Part shown: piece by piece, positions 43,501-48,050 of the stretch
How positions within the stretch are numbered: position 1 is the stretch's first letter
Layout of the letters: every line of letters starts with the position of its first letter
Assembly: GCA_029582155.1 (NCBI GenBank)
Contig: CM055897.1
Location: forward strand, 3,827,001-3,891,000
Direction of reading: 5' to 3'
From: Panopea generosa
Lineage: Eukaryota; Mollusca; Bivalvia; Adapedonta; Hiatellidae
Length of the DNA: 64,000 nt
The notes under the pieces: model-generated
What the model saw: the letters and a program-made list of their open reading frames with translations, nothing else
Database searches by the model: none
Told to the model about the DNA's origin: nothing
Translations under genes and position numbers: made by a program

Positions 43501-46500
43501 CTGCTTTTTAAAATCTAATTCAATTTGATCTATTATTGCATACAATACAACACATCATTTTAGGGAGATCTTGATCTTGGCCTGTACAGCTTTTAGCATT
43601 CCTCTTCTCAAGGCATAGTGCTACCATTGGAAACAGGAAATGTTTCCGTGGCGTAGTTATAGATGATTATTTTTAAAGATACATTTTCACTATTTTAATG
43701 CTCATTTCATTTGGACTTCTTATTGATATTTATTTTGAACATGTTGAAAGCATATTGTTATGTTTGGATTGTGAAAAAGAAAAATAATTGCTACTTGAAA
43801 ATGTGTCACGAGTACATGATTTCTGAGATCTTTGTCAACAATGTACACACGGAACAGAAAAAAGAAATGTACAGGAAAAGTTAAACATTACTTTGCAATT
43901 GCCACTATCCTATGAAATACACTAAACTGTAATGAATCTGAATTAATACTATCAATTATTACCTCTGTATTTCTATCTTTGTTTGCCTTTGTCTTATAGG
44001 TTAAAGTCATTTCATGTTTCCTCCATGGCAAACTTGGAACTCCATAGTCGTATCGTACCTCTTCTCCACTTTCGATATTGCGCCTTGCAAATACTGCTAT
44101 ATGTGGTCGTTCCTTAACTACAATTAGTTCCATGGCAGCATTTTGCTTTCCCCCAAATTCATCGTTTGCATACCTTCCAATTCTTTTCGAAAATGTTGCA
44201 TCTATGCTGGAAACATAATGTCAATTCAGTACAGCTTTCTTGTATACAATGTATAAATAAATGAAGTTAAATTGTAGCAAACTAGATTAGGAGGTTAAAA
44301 TAAAATAAAATGTGTGTTTGCTCTCTTCTTTAAATTATACCTAGCTTATACGAAATAATTTATATATGTTATATTTTATGAATCATCTTGAGTTCAGGAA
44401 TATTGATTAGTTGTAATAACTGAGACTTTACTTTGTATACAATTATTGTCCATATAAGAAACTGTTTTATGTTTGCTCAAATAAAGGGTCTAGTGTCCAT
44501 TTGGGTTCAGTAAGGGAACTTTGATTTTATTGGTATAGGCCTCTCCCAAATTATATGCATGCCAGACATTCCATTATCCAAGCACGGTTAGGAGCTCATC
44601 ACACTACCAGCCGATTAGCAGACAACTATATAACTACATAGGAAAATTGCTACAGCCCTATCAACTTGGGGTGATATTTTGAGACCTAGACAATATTGTT
44701 TTGTTCCATTTTGGATATCAGATCAGATTCTTCCCTTGATTTTCATAACATTATTAAGGGACCTGTGTAATAAACAAATTGTATAAAGCAAAATAAGGCG
44801 AGATAGAGGACTACATTACAATGTAAGTTATCATGTTTACATATCTATCTATTATTGTTACGAATTTTAATTATCTTATTATTGTTTGTTATTTATTTGA
44901 AATAAATACAAACTTTAAAAACATCTATTTTTTCTTCAATATGCATAAACCGCAGCATGTAACAACACATTATGTTATATCAAGAAAGAGAAGTGAAACA
45001 ATTTGTGTTACCGTATTCGCCTTATAAACATAATTTTATAGACATGTGAACATTGTACTATATATAACAATTTATTGTCAATATTTTAGAATATTGAATA
45101 ATATTTGTATCTTTCATTATACGGTGGGTTTGTACTGTATGAATAAATCCAGCACTATAAACCAGAACATAAAACCAGCACTGTAAACCAGAAGATTAAA
45201 CCGGCACTGTAAACCAGAAGATAAAACCAGCACTGTAAACCAGAAGAATCCAATCCAATCAAAAGTATATTGATATGCTGGAAAACATAGAGAAAACATG
45301 GAAAAATGACGACAGATACACAAAAAAGTCAGAAATATAGTCCCCATATAAAGTATAATTATATTTGCAGGACAATCTGGAAAATGTATTACTCCCACTA
45401 TATGACTACATGTCAATGTTAATATTAACAGACACTAACAATCAGCTTCCGAAACAGTTGGGTCTACTCTGCTTCTGTCTGTACAACTGATATGTAAAGT
45501 AAATCATTTTATTTAAATGTAGACATTGTTTTAAGACATACTTGTAATAAGATGAGTTTGAACATGTAAATTAAGTAACTAAAACGTTAATTGCTTTTAT
45601 TTTATATCTTTTTTCATTATTTCTCTGTGATCTGTTACACCCCCTATTATGTCATATCCCCTCCCCACCCTGTTATTATTTTTGTTTTAAATATAAAAAA
45701 AAGAATAGAAGGATTTGAACAAAAATAAAATAGTTAACTGTTCTGTTGTGTTCTAGACAATGGACACTTATATACTTATATGAGTACAGTGTCATGGTAA
45801 GACACAATTATTCATGGAACCTGACATTATACAGACGGTTTGTATCCCTTCTAAATCACTTTCAAAGAGAGGTGTTAATTAGCCTTAATCTTCAGGAATG
45901 TTTACACAGGTCAGATGTGAATGAAATGATTTACAGCAGACCCTTTCCTCCCTCCCCCACACCCTTGAGAATTTGTACATACATTCAGTTACTAGATCAT
46001 AAAACACGGTTTAACCAGTATAGAAATACATATGCTGAACAATATAAAAACTTGATTTTCAAATGATGAACTACTTAAATCAATAATTCAATATTGTATT
46101 TTTACCTTTACATTAATTAAACTGCCAACAAATTTAAATTAACAGATGTAGTCAGACTTGTATCTCAATTATTATCTGAGATAGCCATGTTATCTCTATG
46201 TACGCTAGTGTTGCTGTAAGATATGACGTGCTCCTAACCTCGTTCTGGTGTAGATATGCATATTCATGAGACAATGTTTAGAATGGTCTATGGCTATCTT
46301 TAAACAGAACATTCACATTTCTCTCATAGATGTATAAAGTTCATTCAAAATTTTTAAAAAAAAAAGACAATTGAAAGCAGATGAGTGACTTATTGACAAT
46401 ATTGTGTTTGTTTAATTTCAATCAATAAAATGTTAATACCTATTGTTTGCTGGTTAATACAGATTTTTTTTTTATAAGAAGTATTAAATGAGATGAAATG

Positions 46501-47580
46501 ATTAAATAATTAAATAATTAAATGATTTTGAAATAACAACATCTACCTACTGATACTGTACAATAAGTATTCCATCGAAGAAGACCATAATCAATAAATC
46601 CCAATTTTTGTGTGCCACACAAATCATCATATAGTGATCATTATGTCTCTCCTAAATCTTTGATAACAGATAAGAATCGTTGTTTTGTATTTTACTTTTG
46701 TATATAACTTATTTAATATTATATATGTACAAGGTAGTAGTTAATTAAAACAACACTAATACTATGTTTATGTTATATTGTTTTTCTTCATGAAAATAAT
46801 TTTCAAATCTATATCTAAATTATCGATGTAGAAGTTTTTTTCTGAATGTTATAATACATTATTTTAAAATTAAATAATCATATTTTGGTGTGTTTAATTT
46901 ATTTTTTTGTCAAATGCGAAGAAATTTGTCTAGGAATTGTCTAGTTCTTGAGAAGACTTTTTTCAAATCTACAATATCAATCTTTTCAGATACTCTCCTG
47001 TTATCTAACGTTTATGGGCTCCCATCATTGAAACAAATCTAAAACTTTTTGGCCTTATATTTTCATCACAATACACCCAGTGCTACCTTTGGCAGAATTT
47101 GTTTACAGGAAAAGTTTATGATGGACAGACGATGGATGTATCATGAACAACACTCTCTCCCACCCTTAGGCTAAGGAACGAAAGAGCTTCATGCAGGCTA
47201 AAAAGTCTTTCACATTTACTAAAATCAACCAAGACAAAGGTTTCAAAGTGATTGTCATTGATTGTTTATCTTTAAAGAATAGATGCCCGATAGAGGGACC
47301 CTCGAATACGGGAGACGGACAAAGAAGAATCAGGAAAGCTAATCTTGAGCTAAAAAGTAAAATGTAAAACAAAATTTTTGACCACTTTGTGCAAAAGAAA
47401 TGGTGAGTGTTTCATACCATAGATTTTTCCCTCTAAATTTGAAGAAATACAAAAAGCTTCCCAAAGCAAGAGGGTATTTCTTTTCTCTAATTTCGGCCTC
47501 CTCTCTAGATACAAGTTCTCCATCATATTCGAAAAGGAAATCTCCAGCCCGAAAATCTTCAGTAGCGAATACACCTTTTC
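576..47580 (-). CDS. Giant multi-exon gene: SET + 22-residue repeats + PHD-like finger + tyrosine recombinase (partial at both ends)
   Basis: Gene model joining 16 internal exons on the minus strand, in transcript order: 47580-47418, 44206-43963, 40222-40128, 39026-35069, 34389-34301, 33614-33476, 28961-28919, 28532-28346, 28111-28000, 26851-26782, 22891-21275, 20083-20021, 19471-19403, 8950-8891, 1776-1726 and 644-576. Every junction has AG before and GT after the exon, and the reading phase carries through all 15 joins without a stop. Domain order is a KMT5A/SETD8-type SET domain, basic linkers, a long tandem-repeat region, a PHD-like zinc finger, two C2H2/C2HC fingers, a tyrosine recombinase domain and a Ser/Asp/Lys-rich tail. 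By family, SET domains methylate lysine, PHD fingers read histone tails and Crypton-type recombinases cut and join DNA, so a chromatin role is inferred. In a few exons the acceptor was chosen partly by phase. The first and last exons were not found, and separate transcripts sharing exons are possible. Confidence 0.72.
885..1520. mobile_element. Dispersed element with tandem core (family 3, CCTTGACC-rich)
   Basis: Starts near TTAACCCTTAGAGGCAC and GTGAATGAAATAAGGTG, then holds repeated units of about 180 bp containing GTGACCTTGACCTTTGA, ACATCATCTTGTCCTAG and AAACACTTGACC. A longer copy sits at 23275-24272. No coding sequence. Probably non-autonomous. Confidence 0.7.
1726..1776 (-). CDS. Short 1-1 exon, basic then acidic tail
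   Basis: 51-nt exon, phase 1 in and 1 out; acceptor AATTATTCAG, donor GAAG|GTATCA. Peptide is EHTSKRGKKRSNDSDYEG. The KRGKKR patch is NLS-like; the SDYE ending recurs in sister exons. Confidence 0.7.
1985..2166. mobile_element. Short hairpin-ended element (family 4), deletion derivative
   Basis: Begins with the hairpin GTTGTC-AGAA-GACAAC and ends with TGGACATTTGTCCA followed by a GGTAAAAA tail. The fuller copy at 55921-56645 shares both ends and the AAAGTTTAACCTGGGT and GCCGCC-type interior. Here the tandem core is missing. Confidence 0.65.
2167..2854. other. Intron sequence, nothing recognised
   Basis: AT-rich; no exon or repeat structure that I can support. The stretch ACTATTGACTGCTTATTC just before the next element recurs in similar form just after it (near 4160). 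Confidence 0.4.
2855..4156. mobile_element. Hairpin-ended element with tandem core (family 2)
   Basis: Starts with the hairpin GGGCC-AAGAT-GGCCC and ends with an imperfect hairpin (CACCTGTGAGCC...GCTTAGGTG) followed by CCTAAAAA. The core has about six diverged units of 160-190 bp, each with CCACCCCCTGGCCGCCATG, GAACAAACTTGGTAGAGG, ACATTTCTGTGAAGTTAT and CTGACAAGAAGATTTTTTAA. No coding sequence. A 5'-truncated copy lies at 58867-60098. The end structure recalls Helitron/Helentron-type non-autonomous elements; family assignment is inference. Confidence 0.75.
4157..4219. repeat. Inverted repeat around an AACCGGTT core
   Basis: GAACTATTGAC at the left pairs with GTCAATAGTTC at the right; between them are AAACCGGTTT and AACCGGTT. 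Likely a remnant of a small foldback element. Confidence 0.55.
4801..5848. mobile_element. Hairpin-ended element with tandem core (family 1)
   Basis: Begins ACAAGAGGCCCAAGAGGACC and ends CTGGCCTTTGGACAGTAGAG then CTAAAAA. It contains about one and a half copies of a unit of roughly 640 bp (GGGGCGGGGTCATTTTTA, ATAGTTGGTCATCATTACTA, GGCGGCCATCTTGAATTTCA, AGTTTCAGTTTAATTGGCCT). Non-coding. Further copies at 14548 and 24572. Confidence 0.75.
5849..7822. other. Intron sequence with a possible decayed dispersed repeat
   Basis: Mostly unremarkable AT-rich intron. At about 6765-7225 I see GAATGAATGAATGGCGTTTTA, GTCGCTTCTTACGACATGCA and a CCCGGGACCACAGGGGTTG ending, which resemble parts of a dispersed mollusc repeat, but I cannot fix its ends. 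Confidence 0.35.
7823..7914. repeat. Foldback with 23-bp arms
   Basis: GCGCAAGATAAGTCCAACTC on the left is nearly the reverse complement of GAGTTGGACTTGTCTTGCGC on the right, with about 46 bp between. Related single arms occur near 4440-4520 (AGTAGAGTTGGTCTTGTTTT), so it is a small repeated foldback. Confidence 0.6.
8526..8629. repeat. Near-perfect palindrome, about 50-bp arms
   Basis: The left arm contains TTTTTAGCGGTCAATGGTTA and the right arm its exact reverse complement, centred near 8577. I count two mismatches in about 50 bp. Such a palindrome would extrude as a hairpin and usually marks a foldback element or a recent inverted duplication. Confidence 0.85.
8891..8950 (-). CDS. Short 1-1 exon, basic then acidic tail
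   Basis: 60-nt exon, phase 1 in and 1 out; acceptor TTATTTTAG, donor ACAG|GTAATG. Peptide includes AYTDSKVRNRRKMSSDT. The cluster KVRNRRK could act as a nuclear localisation signal. Confidence 0.7.
8951..10540. other. Intron sequence, nothing recognised
   Basis: Start of the 10.5-kb intron between the exons at 19403 and 8950. AT-rich, no repeat or exon structure I can support. Confidence 0.4.
10541..11070. repeat. Two diverged tandem units of about 162 bp
   Basis: Units near 10730 and 10890 share AATTTTGTAATTTTG, ATATTTGTTTCCATG and AAAGTTTTGTGAAGT. On the minus strand this resembles tandem-core dispersed repeats containing 'TTTCCATGGAAAC'. Short open frames here are not supported as genes. 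Confidence 0.5.
11593..11870 (-). mobile_element. tRNA-derived SINE, family A (minus-strand copy)
   Basis: In minus orientation it starts with a tRNA-like head (A-box like GCTCAGTCAGT, B-box like GAGTTGGAATCC), then a body with GATGATTGATATACGACAT and GATCGTCTGTTAGCCCTCGA, and ends GGCATAAAAATGACGC and ATTCAAT. Other copies at 17156, 26434 and 57658. Confidence 0.82.
12298..12545 (+). mobile_element. tRNA-derived SINE, family B
   Basis: Head GTGGTGGTCTAGGGGTAGAG with a B-box-like GTTCAATC, then a body with GGTACTAGAAGCTTCCTTGC, GCTCAGCATTTAGG, GGTCTGGTC and GATACTCCAGCGTGGC. A minus-strand copy lies at 31235-31482. Confidence 0.75.
12546..14547. other. Intron sequence with only weak repeats
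   Basis: Contains a short pair of similar units at about 13300-13410 (ATGGGGAAATGAAAATGTGG and ATGGAAAAATAAATGTGTG), a pyrimidine-rich stretch at 13630-13940, and at about 14105-14175 a decayed tRNA-like SINE fragment. Nothing coding recognised. Confidence 0.4.
14548..16256. mobile_element. Hairpin-ended element with tandem core (family 1, longest copy)
   Basis: Begins ACAAGAGGCCCAAGAGGGCC (stem AGGCCC, loop AAGA, stem GGGCCT) and ends CTGGCCTTTGGCCAG (stem-loop) then TAGAGTTAAAAA. Core units start near 14635, 15275 and 15915, a period of about 640 bp, each with a GGGGTCAT...CCTAGGGACACC head. Non-coding. Confidence 0.8.
17020..18010. repeat. Degenerate short tandem repeat (ACTGCCATACTAAAC-like)
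   Basis: Many irregular copies of ACTGCCATACTAAACC, CCGCCATACAGACTGTCATA and similar, with unit length drifting around 15-30 bp. It is interrupted by a family A SINE at 17156-17440. Non-coding. Confidence 0.7.
17156..17440 (+). mobile_element. tRNA-derived SINE, family A (best copy)
   Basis: The head GGCCGGATAAGCTCAGTCGG gives a clear A box and GTGAGTTCGAATCCCC a clear B box for RNA polymerase III. The body contains GATGATTGATATACGACATT, GGTTAATCCCAGGAAACAGT and GTTAGCCCTCGATGGCATAA, and the tail is (TCAA)n. About 285 bp. The near-intact boxes suggest a fairly young copy. Confidence 0.88.
18145..18451. mobile_element. MITE with about 75-bp terminal inverted repeats
   Basis: The left end reads GATTTAAGGTAGTTCGCGGG and the right end ..GCAAACTACCTTAAATC; arms share TTACACATGGATTTTCGAAA and TTTCGAAAATCCATGTGTAA as reverse complements and continue for about 75 bp with scattered mismatches. 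307 bp, no coding. Target duplication not clear. Confidence 0.75.
19156..19371 (+). mobile_element. tRNA(Leu/Ser)-like SINE, family C
   Basis: Head CTCTGTGGCCAAGTGGTCTA (type-II tRNA A box) and B box AGGTTCAAGTCCC, then a body with GAGAAAGTTTCCAGTCACTT and AAAATGGCATAAAACACC before an A-rich tail. It lies just downstream of the exon at 19403 in the intron. Confidence 0.78.
19403..19471 (-). CDS. Short 1-1 exon, acidic tail
   Basis: 69-nt exon, phase 1 in and 1 out; acceptor ATTATTTCAG, donor GAAG|GTACTA. Peptide includes EVANNRDHDDHEGISTS and ends VAVDYE. Skipping it would keep the frame. Confidence 0.7.
20021..20083 (-). CDS. Short 1-1 exon, Ser/Asp/Lys-rich tail
   Basis: 63-nt exon, phase 1 in and 1 out; acceptor TTTGTTTCAG, donor AAAG|GTAATA. 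Peptide includes GNISDREDTSLSKMTN. First of a series of symmetric tail exons after the recombinase. Confidence 0.72.
20084..21274. other. Intron sequence, nothing recognised
   Basis: Intron directly after the recombinase exon. AT-rich, no repeat or exon evidence I can support. Confidence 0.45.
21275..22891 (-). CDS. Exon: zinc fingers and Crypton-like tyrosine recombinase domain
   Basis: 1,617-nt exon, phase 1 in (acceptor TTACTTTCAG) and phase 1 out (donor AAAG|GTATTA); 538 whole codons. Counting from the Val codon at 22889: a C2H2 finger (C11, C14, H24, H29), a second finger (C89, C92, H102, C108), a basic helical region, then a tyrosine recombinase core. The core shows NARRGGEPSRL (Arg box, R358), a Lys in AYQSGKTSGKLVPLLL (K407 or K411), TATNMRHRAATLYA (second Arg R482; the usual first His is Thr479), RHMGHS (H508) and INRDVYQ (nucleophile Y517). 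The series R-K-R-H-Y is therefore present. In Cryptons and phage integrases these residues carry out strand exchange; here the exon sits in a host-like gene with introns and no visible element ends, suggesting domestication. The open frame runs on past the donor for 28 codons, an unlikely alternative end. Confidence 0.88.
23275..24272. mobile_element. Dispersed element with tandem core (family 3, longer copy)
   Basis: Begins near CCACCTCATTAACCCTTAAA and GTGAATGAAATAAGGTG and carries several 170-180-bp units with CAAACACTTGACCTTGAGC, ACAGACCCAAGTCA and CTAGTGAACAT. About 190 bp (23360-23550), starting with the hairpin GGGCCTCTGTGGCCC, is absent from the copy at 885 and looks like a nested insertion. 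Ends ACGGTGGTGGGGGATAAAAA. Confidence 0.68.
24572..26168. mobile_element. Hairpin-ended element with tandem core (family 1, diverged copy)
   Basis: Same start (ACAAGAG...CCAAGAGGGCCT) and end (CTTCTGGCCGCTTTCGACCAG then TAGAGCTAAAAAA) as the copies at 4801 and 14548, with a much more diverged core. Two unit heads remain recognisable (near 25520 and 25835). Older than the copy at 14548 by divergence. Confidence 0.7.
26434..26719 (+). mobile_element. tRNA-derived SINE, family A
   Basis: GGGCCGGATTACCTCAGTCG head, GAGTTCAATCCC B box, same body as the copy at 17156, ending TTATTATTCAATCAATCAAA. It lies 60 bp downstream of the exon at 26782. Confidence 0.83.
26782..26851 (-). CDS. Short exon: polar linker
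   Basis: 70-nt exon, phase 0 in (acceptor TTTTTGTAG), phase 1 out (donor AATG|GTAAGA). It codes NDKSLPPTTSTLEMTEY and SEFVQN, leading in frame into the recombinase exon. Confidence 0.65.
26852..27999. other. Intron sequence, nothing recognised
   Basis: AT-rich; no exon or repeat evidence that I can support. Confidence 0.45.
28000..28111 (-). CDS. Exon: linker between PHD-like finger and recombinase
   Basis: Phase 2 in (acceptor ATTTCAG), phase 0 out (donor GAG|GTGAAT). Codes about 37 residues beginning IVHPECGKATDMTALET and ending in INNKRDFE. No known domain; polar linker. Confidence 0.68.
28346..28532 (-). CDS. Exon: PHD-like zinc finger
   Basis: Phase 1 in (acceptor TTTTTTTCCAG) and phase 2 out (donor CGCAG|GTATGG). 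It codes a PHD-type ligand series: CAVCKGGDNS, CTHCGFSFYGYC and LECPNCKFG, close to PHD fingers of the KMT2 (MLL) kind (CTSCGQHYHGMC). The usual zinc-binding His of the C4HC3 pattern is Tyr here (CGFSF-Y-GYC), so the second zinc site may be weak or changed. The reading frame also extends upstream to an ATG at 28578 (MDLSSFYRQDVDFFPVPEEI), so the exon could be a first coding exon of a shorter transcript. Confidence 0.82.
28533..28578 (-). other. Possible alternative coding start in frame with the PHD-like exon
   Basis: The frame of the PHD-like exon stays open upstream through the polypyrimidine tract to an ATG at 28578, giving MDLSSFYRQDVDFFPVPEEI. Used as a start, it would make a product with only the PHD-like finger, recombinase and tail. 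The same bases act as the polypyrimidine tract and acceptor in the long model. Only transcript data can choose. Confidence 0.4.
28919..28961 (-). CDS. Short exon: linker before the PHD-like finger
   Basis: 43-nt exon, phase 0 in and phase 1 out; acceptor TTTTACAG, donor AAAG|GTATGA. Only phase 0 is open, reading MKDCKIVLTRIDLK. It joins in frame to the acceptor at 28533, giving a smooth lead into PEEIKPVCAVC. Short, so less certain than the domain exons. Confidence 0.6.
29655..29735 (+). other. tRNA-like sequence (pseudo-tRNA or SINE head)
   Basis: GACTCATTGGTATAAAGGAT resembles an A box region and GGTTGTGGGTTCGATCCCAG is a good T-arm/B box. The 3' end (CTTCTGCTC) does not pair with the 5' end, so an intact tRNA is unlikely. 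Confidence 0.5.
29736..31234. other. Intron sequence, nothing recognised
   Basis: AT-rich with a short poly(A) run near 30225. No repeat ends or exons I can support. Confidence 0.4.
31235..31482 (-). mobile_element. tRNA-derived SINE, family B (minus-strand copy)
   Basis: In minus orientation: CCACGCCGTGGTCTAGTGGT head, B box GTGGGTTCAATCCCCGG, body with GGTACTAGAAGCTTCCTCGC and GGTATCATACCATGTGTCTG. Matches the copy at 12298. Confidence 0.78.
31950..33135. mobile_element. Dispersed element with diverged tandem core (about 130-190 bp units)
   Basis: Repeated GTGACCTTGACCTTTGAGGT-like motifs with GACAAAGTTACAGAC, GAAATCTCAAACA and TGTCATGTCTTGAT. It ends with GCCACCACAAAATTTTCAGG...GTTGGGTCATAAAAA. 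Same style as family 3 but a different core. Non-coding. Confidence 0.62.
33476..33614 (-). CDS. Exon: charged coiled-coil-like linker
   Basis: Phase 2 in, phase 0 out; acceptor ACACTAG, donor CGT|GTATGT. It codes about 46 residues including MELDIPIGCQTFENEYEAQ, MEKENIGKKREKDINR and NDQRRLAKR. No known domain; basic and helical in character. Confidence 0.65.
34301..34389 (-). CDS. Exon: Lys/Met-rich linker
   Basis: Phase 0 in, phase 2 out; acceptor ATTTCAG, donor GAG|GTGCAA. The peptide includes EKEMKQRELIR and NMKKKKMMDKQRSENK. High charge and heptad-like spacing suggest a coiled coil or a basic nuclear segment. It resembles the exon at 40128-40222 in DNA and in protein. Confidence 0.65.
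34561..34594. repeat. (TC)n microsatellite
   Basis: Seventeen uninterrupted TC dinucleotides in the intron between the repeat exon and the exon at 34301. Confidence 0.95.
35069..39026 (-). CDS. Exon: about 55 tandem copies of a 22-residue repeat
   Basis: Single open exon of 3,958 nt, phase 2 in and phase 0 out, acceptor ACTTTAG, donor CAG|GTAATT. It codes about 1,320 residues, nearly all tandem 22-residue (66-bp) units. The dominant unit begins KDNESGEQPKKGLETDC and ends FPVQ, VPVQ or VLFQ, in roughly 44 copies each with one Cys. Toward the C-terminal end about ten units switch to a Cys-free form (LDNESGKQPEKGLETYN). Units are very similar at DNA level, so copy number has changed recently; one block with RDCTVPVQKVNESGEQ occurs twice (near 36.25-36.4 and 36.55-36.7 kb). 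The ends are older, degenerate units, then a basic tail (VERKKKTVKETKQ). The protein is hydrophilic and probably disordered. No known repeat family was recognised. Assembly of this exon may have mis-counted units. Confidence 0.8.
35160..38850 (-). repeat. 66-bp coding minisatellite, about 55 units
   Basis: DNA view of the repeat exon. The period is 66 bp with no frame-breaking indels, so unit gain and loss has been constrained to whole codon multiples. The central units (about 36.2-38.2 kb) are nearly identical, while units toward 35.2-35.9 kb are more diverged, as expected if turnover is fastest in the middle of the array. Confidence 0.9.
39545..39692 (-). mobile_element. tRNA-like SINE fragment (minus strand)
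   Basis: In minus orientation GCGGGGCGGTAGTGTAATGG gives an A box and GGTTGCGGGTTTGATCCC a B box, followed by a short body. Not clearly the same family as A, B or C. Confidence 0.6.
40128..40222 (-). CDS. Exon: Lys/Met-rich linker
   Basis: The acceptor is TTTTTTCAG and the donor CAG|GTAAAA. Phase 0 in and phase 2 out matches both neighbours and reads NMKMKKEMEKKRTNNK in the middle. The phase 1 reading is also open and strongly acidic (NEYEDEERDGEKENEQ), but does not fit the neighbouring phases. The DNA resembles the exon at 34301-34389, suggesting exon duplication. Low-complexity coding, probably disordered or coiled coil. Confidence 0.6.
40223..42266. other. Intron sequence, nothing recognised
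   Basis: Left part of the intron between the SET exons and the Lys-rich exon. AT-rich; no exon or repeat evidence. Confidence 0.4.
42267..42807. mobile_element. Element with three 147-bp tandem units and a 3' hairpin
   Basis: GACAAGGGAAATATATCAAA starts units at 42267, 42414 and 42561; the first two are almost identical. The last is followed by a GACCGACC-rich stretch and the hairpin ATACCCCCTCAAACTTCGTT / GGGGGTAT. The layout (tandem core plus 3' hairpin) is that of 'pearl'-like non-autonomous elements described in bivalves; identity is inferred. Confidence 0.75.
42808..43962. other. Intron sequence, nothing recognised
   Basis: AT-rich, downstream of the second SET exon. Nothing supported. 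Confidence 0.4.
43963..44206 (-). CDS. Exon: C-terminal half of KMT5A-like SET domain
   Basis: Phase 2 in, phase 0 out; the acceptor is TTTCCAG and the donor GAG|GTAATA. Joined to the previous exon it reads C-IDATFSKRIGRYANDEF, then MELIVVKERPHIAVFARRNI and ESGEEVRYDYG. KMT5A has CVDAT...RLGRLINHS...IASRDIAAGEELLYDYG at the same places, so the fold and order are clear. The canonical Asn-His of the SET pseudoknot motif is Asn-Asp here (ANDEF), while the YDYG tyrosine is kept. The exon ends in a Lys-rich tail (TYKTKANKDRNTE). Methyltransferase activity is therefore uncertain. Confidence 0.87.
44207..45148. other. Intron within the SET domain, nothing recognised
   Basis: Left part of the 3.2-kb intron that splits the SET domain. 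No repeat ends or exons I can support. Confidence 0.4.
45149..45251. repeat. 26-bp tandem repeat, about four units
   Basis: Unit CCAGCACTGTAAACCAGAAG followed by ATAAAA, four copies with one to three changes each. In the intron between the two SET exons. Confidence 0.85.
45252..47169. other. Intron within the SET domain, nothing recognised
   Basis: Includes a short plus-strand open frame near 45746-46066 without recognisable features. I do not call it a gene. Confidence 0.4.
47170..47365 (+). other. Unrecognised open stretch beside the SET exon
   Basis: Plus-strand frame open for about 64 codons from an AG (CCCACCCTTAG) to a stop, reading AKERKSFMQAKKSFTF, then CPIEGPSNTGDGQRRIRK and ANLELKSKM. 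It looks protein-like but I do not recognise it. It may be a transposon fragment. Confidence 0.3.
47418..47580 (-). CDS. Exon: N-terminal half of KMT5A-like SET domain
   Basis: Phase 1 in, phase 2 out; the acceptor is TTTTAG and the donor GTATGA. The peptide begins GKGVFATEDFRAGDFLFEYD and continues with a GELVSREEAE stretch, ending in FFKFRGKNLC across the junction. This matches the layout of KMT5A/SETD8 (H4 lysine-20 methyltransferase): the KGxGVxA cofactor-side motif, the GDFxxEYxG strand, then the YYFxY...CVDAT segment. It is the most upstream exon I can identify; a preceding exon ending in phase 1 must lie to the right but is not evident through the transposon debris. The recognised SET half is short and complete, with no internal stop. 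Confidence 0.85.
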
Positions 47581-48050
47581 CTAAAACAAACAAATCAAAA
47601 ACTAAACATAACCATATTTTAATTTCAATAATTATTTTATTTTGAGCAAAACATAATTCAACATATCAAATTAGATTGGGCTTTGTCAGATATAATAGTA
47701 TTAATGGTAATATTAATATTGATACAGTTGAGCATTCTCGAATTGTTCCATTTTTAAGGTAAATTATGACCCTTGAACTATAAAAAAGTCATTACATTGA
47801 ACGTTTCATTTTGACCTTAAATGTTTGTCTTTCTGTAAAGTATTTACCACTTCACAATAGTACCATGTGATGTGAAGTCTATTTAGACCTTAATTGTACA
47901 CATGATCACTGTACCAACTTTGAAAATGCAGTTTATTTGTTGGATATCTATCATACACATATGGCTTTTACAAACCTTTCAATAGACCTTTCAATAAATG
48001 TAGTGAAGTAGTAACAGAACATTTTAGTAAAGCTTGTAAATTTCAATATA

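Noticed and set aside
45746-46066. 106-codon plus-strand open frame as a gene
   Set aside because: No domain, no splice context and ordinary composition; length is within chance for this base composition.
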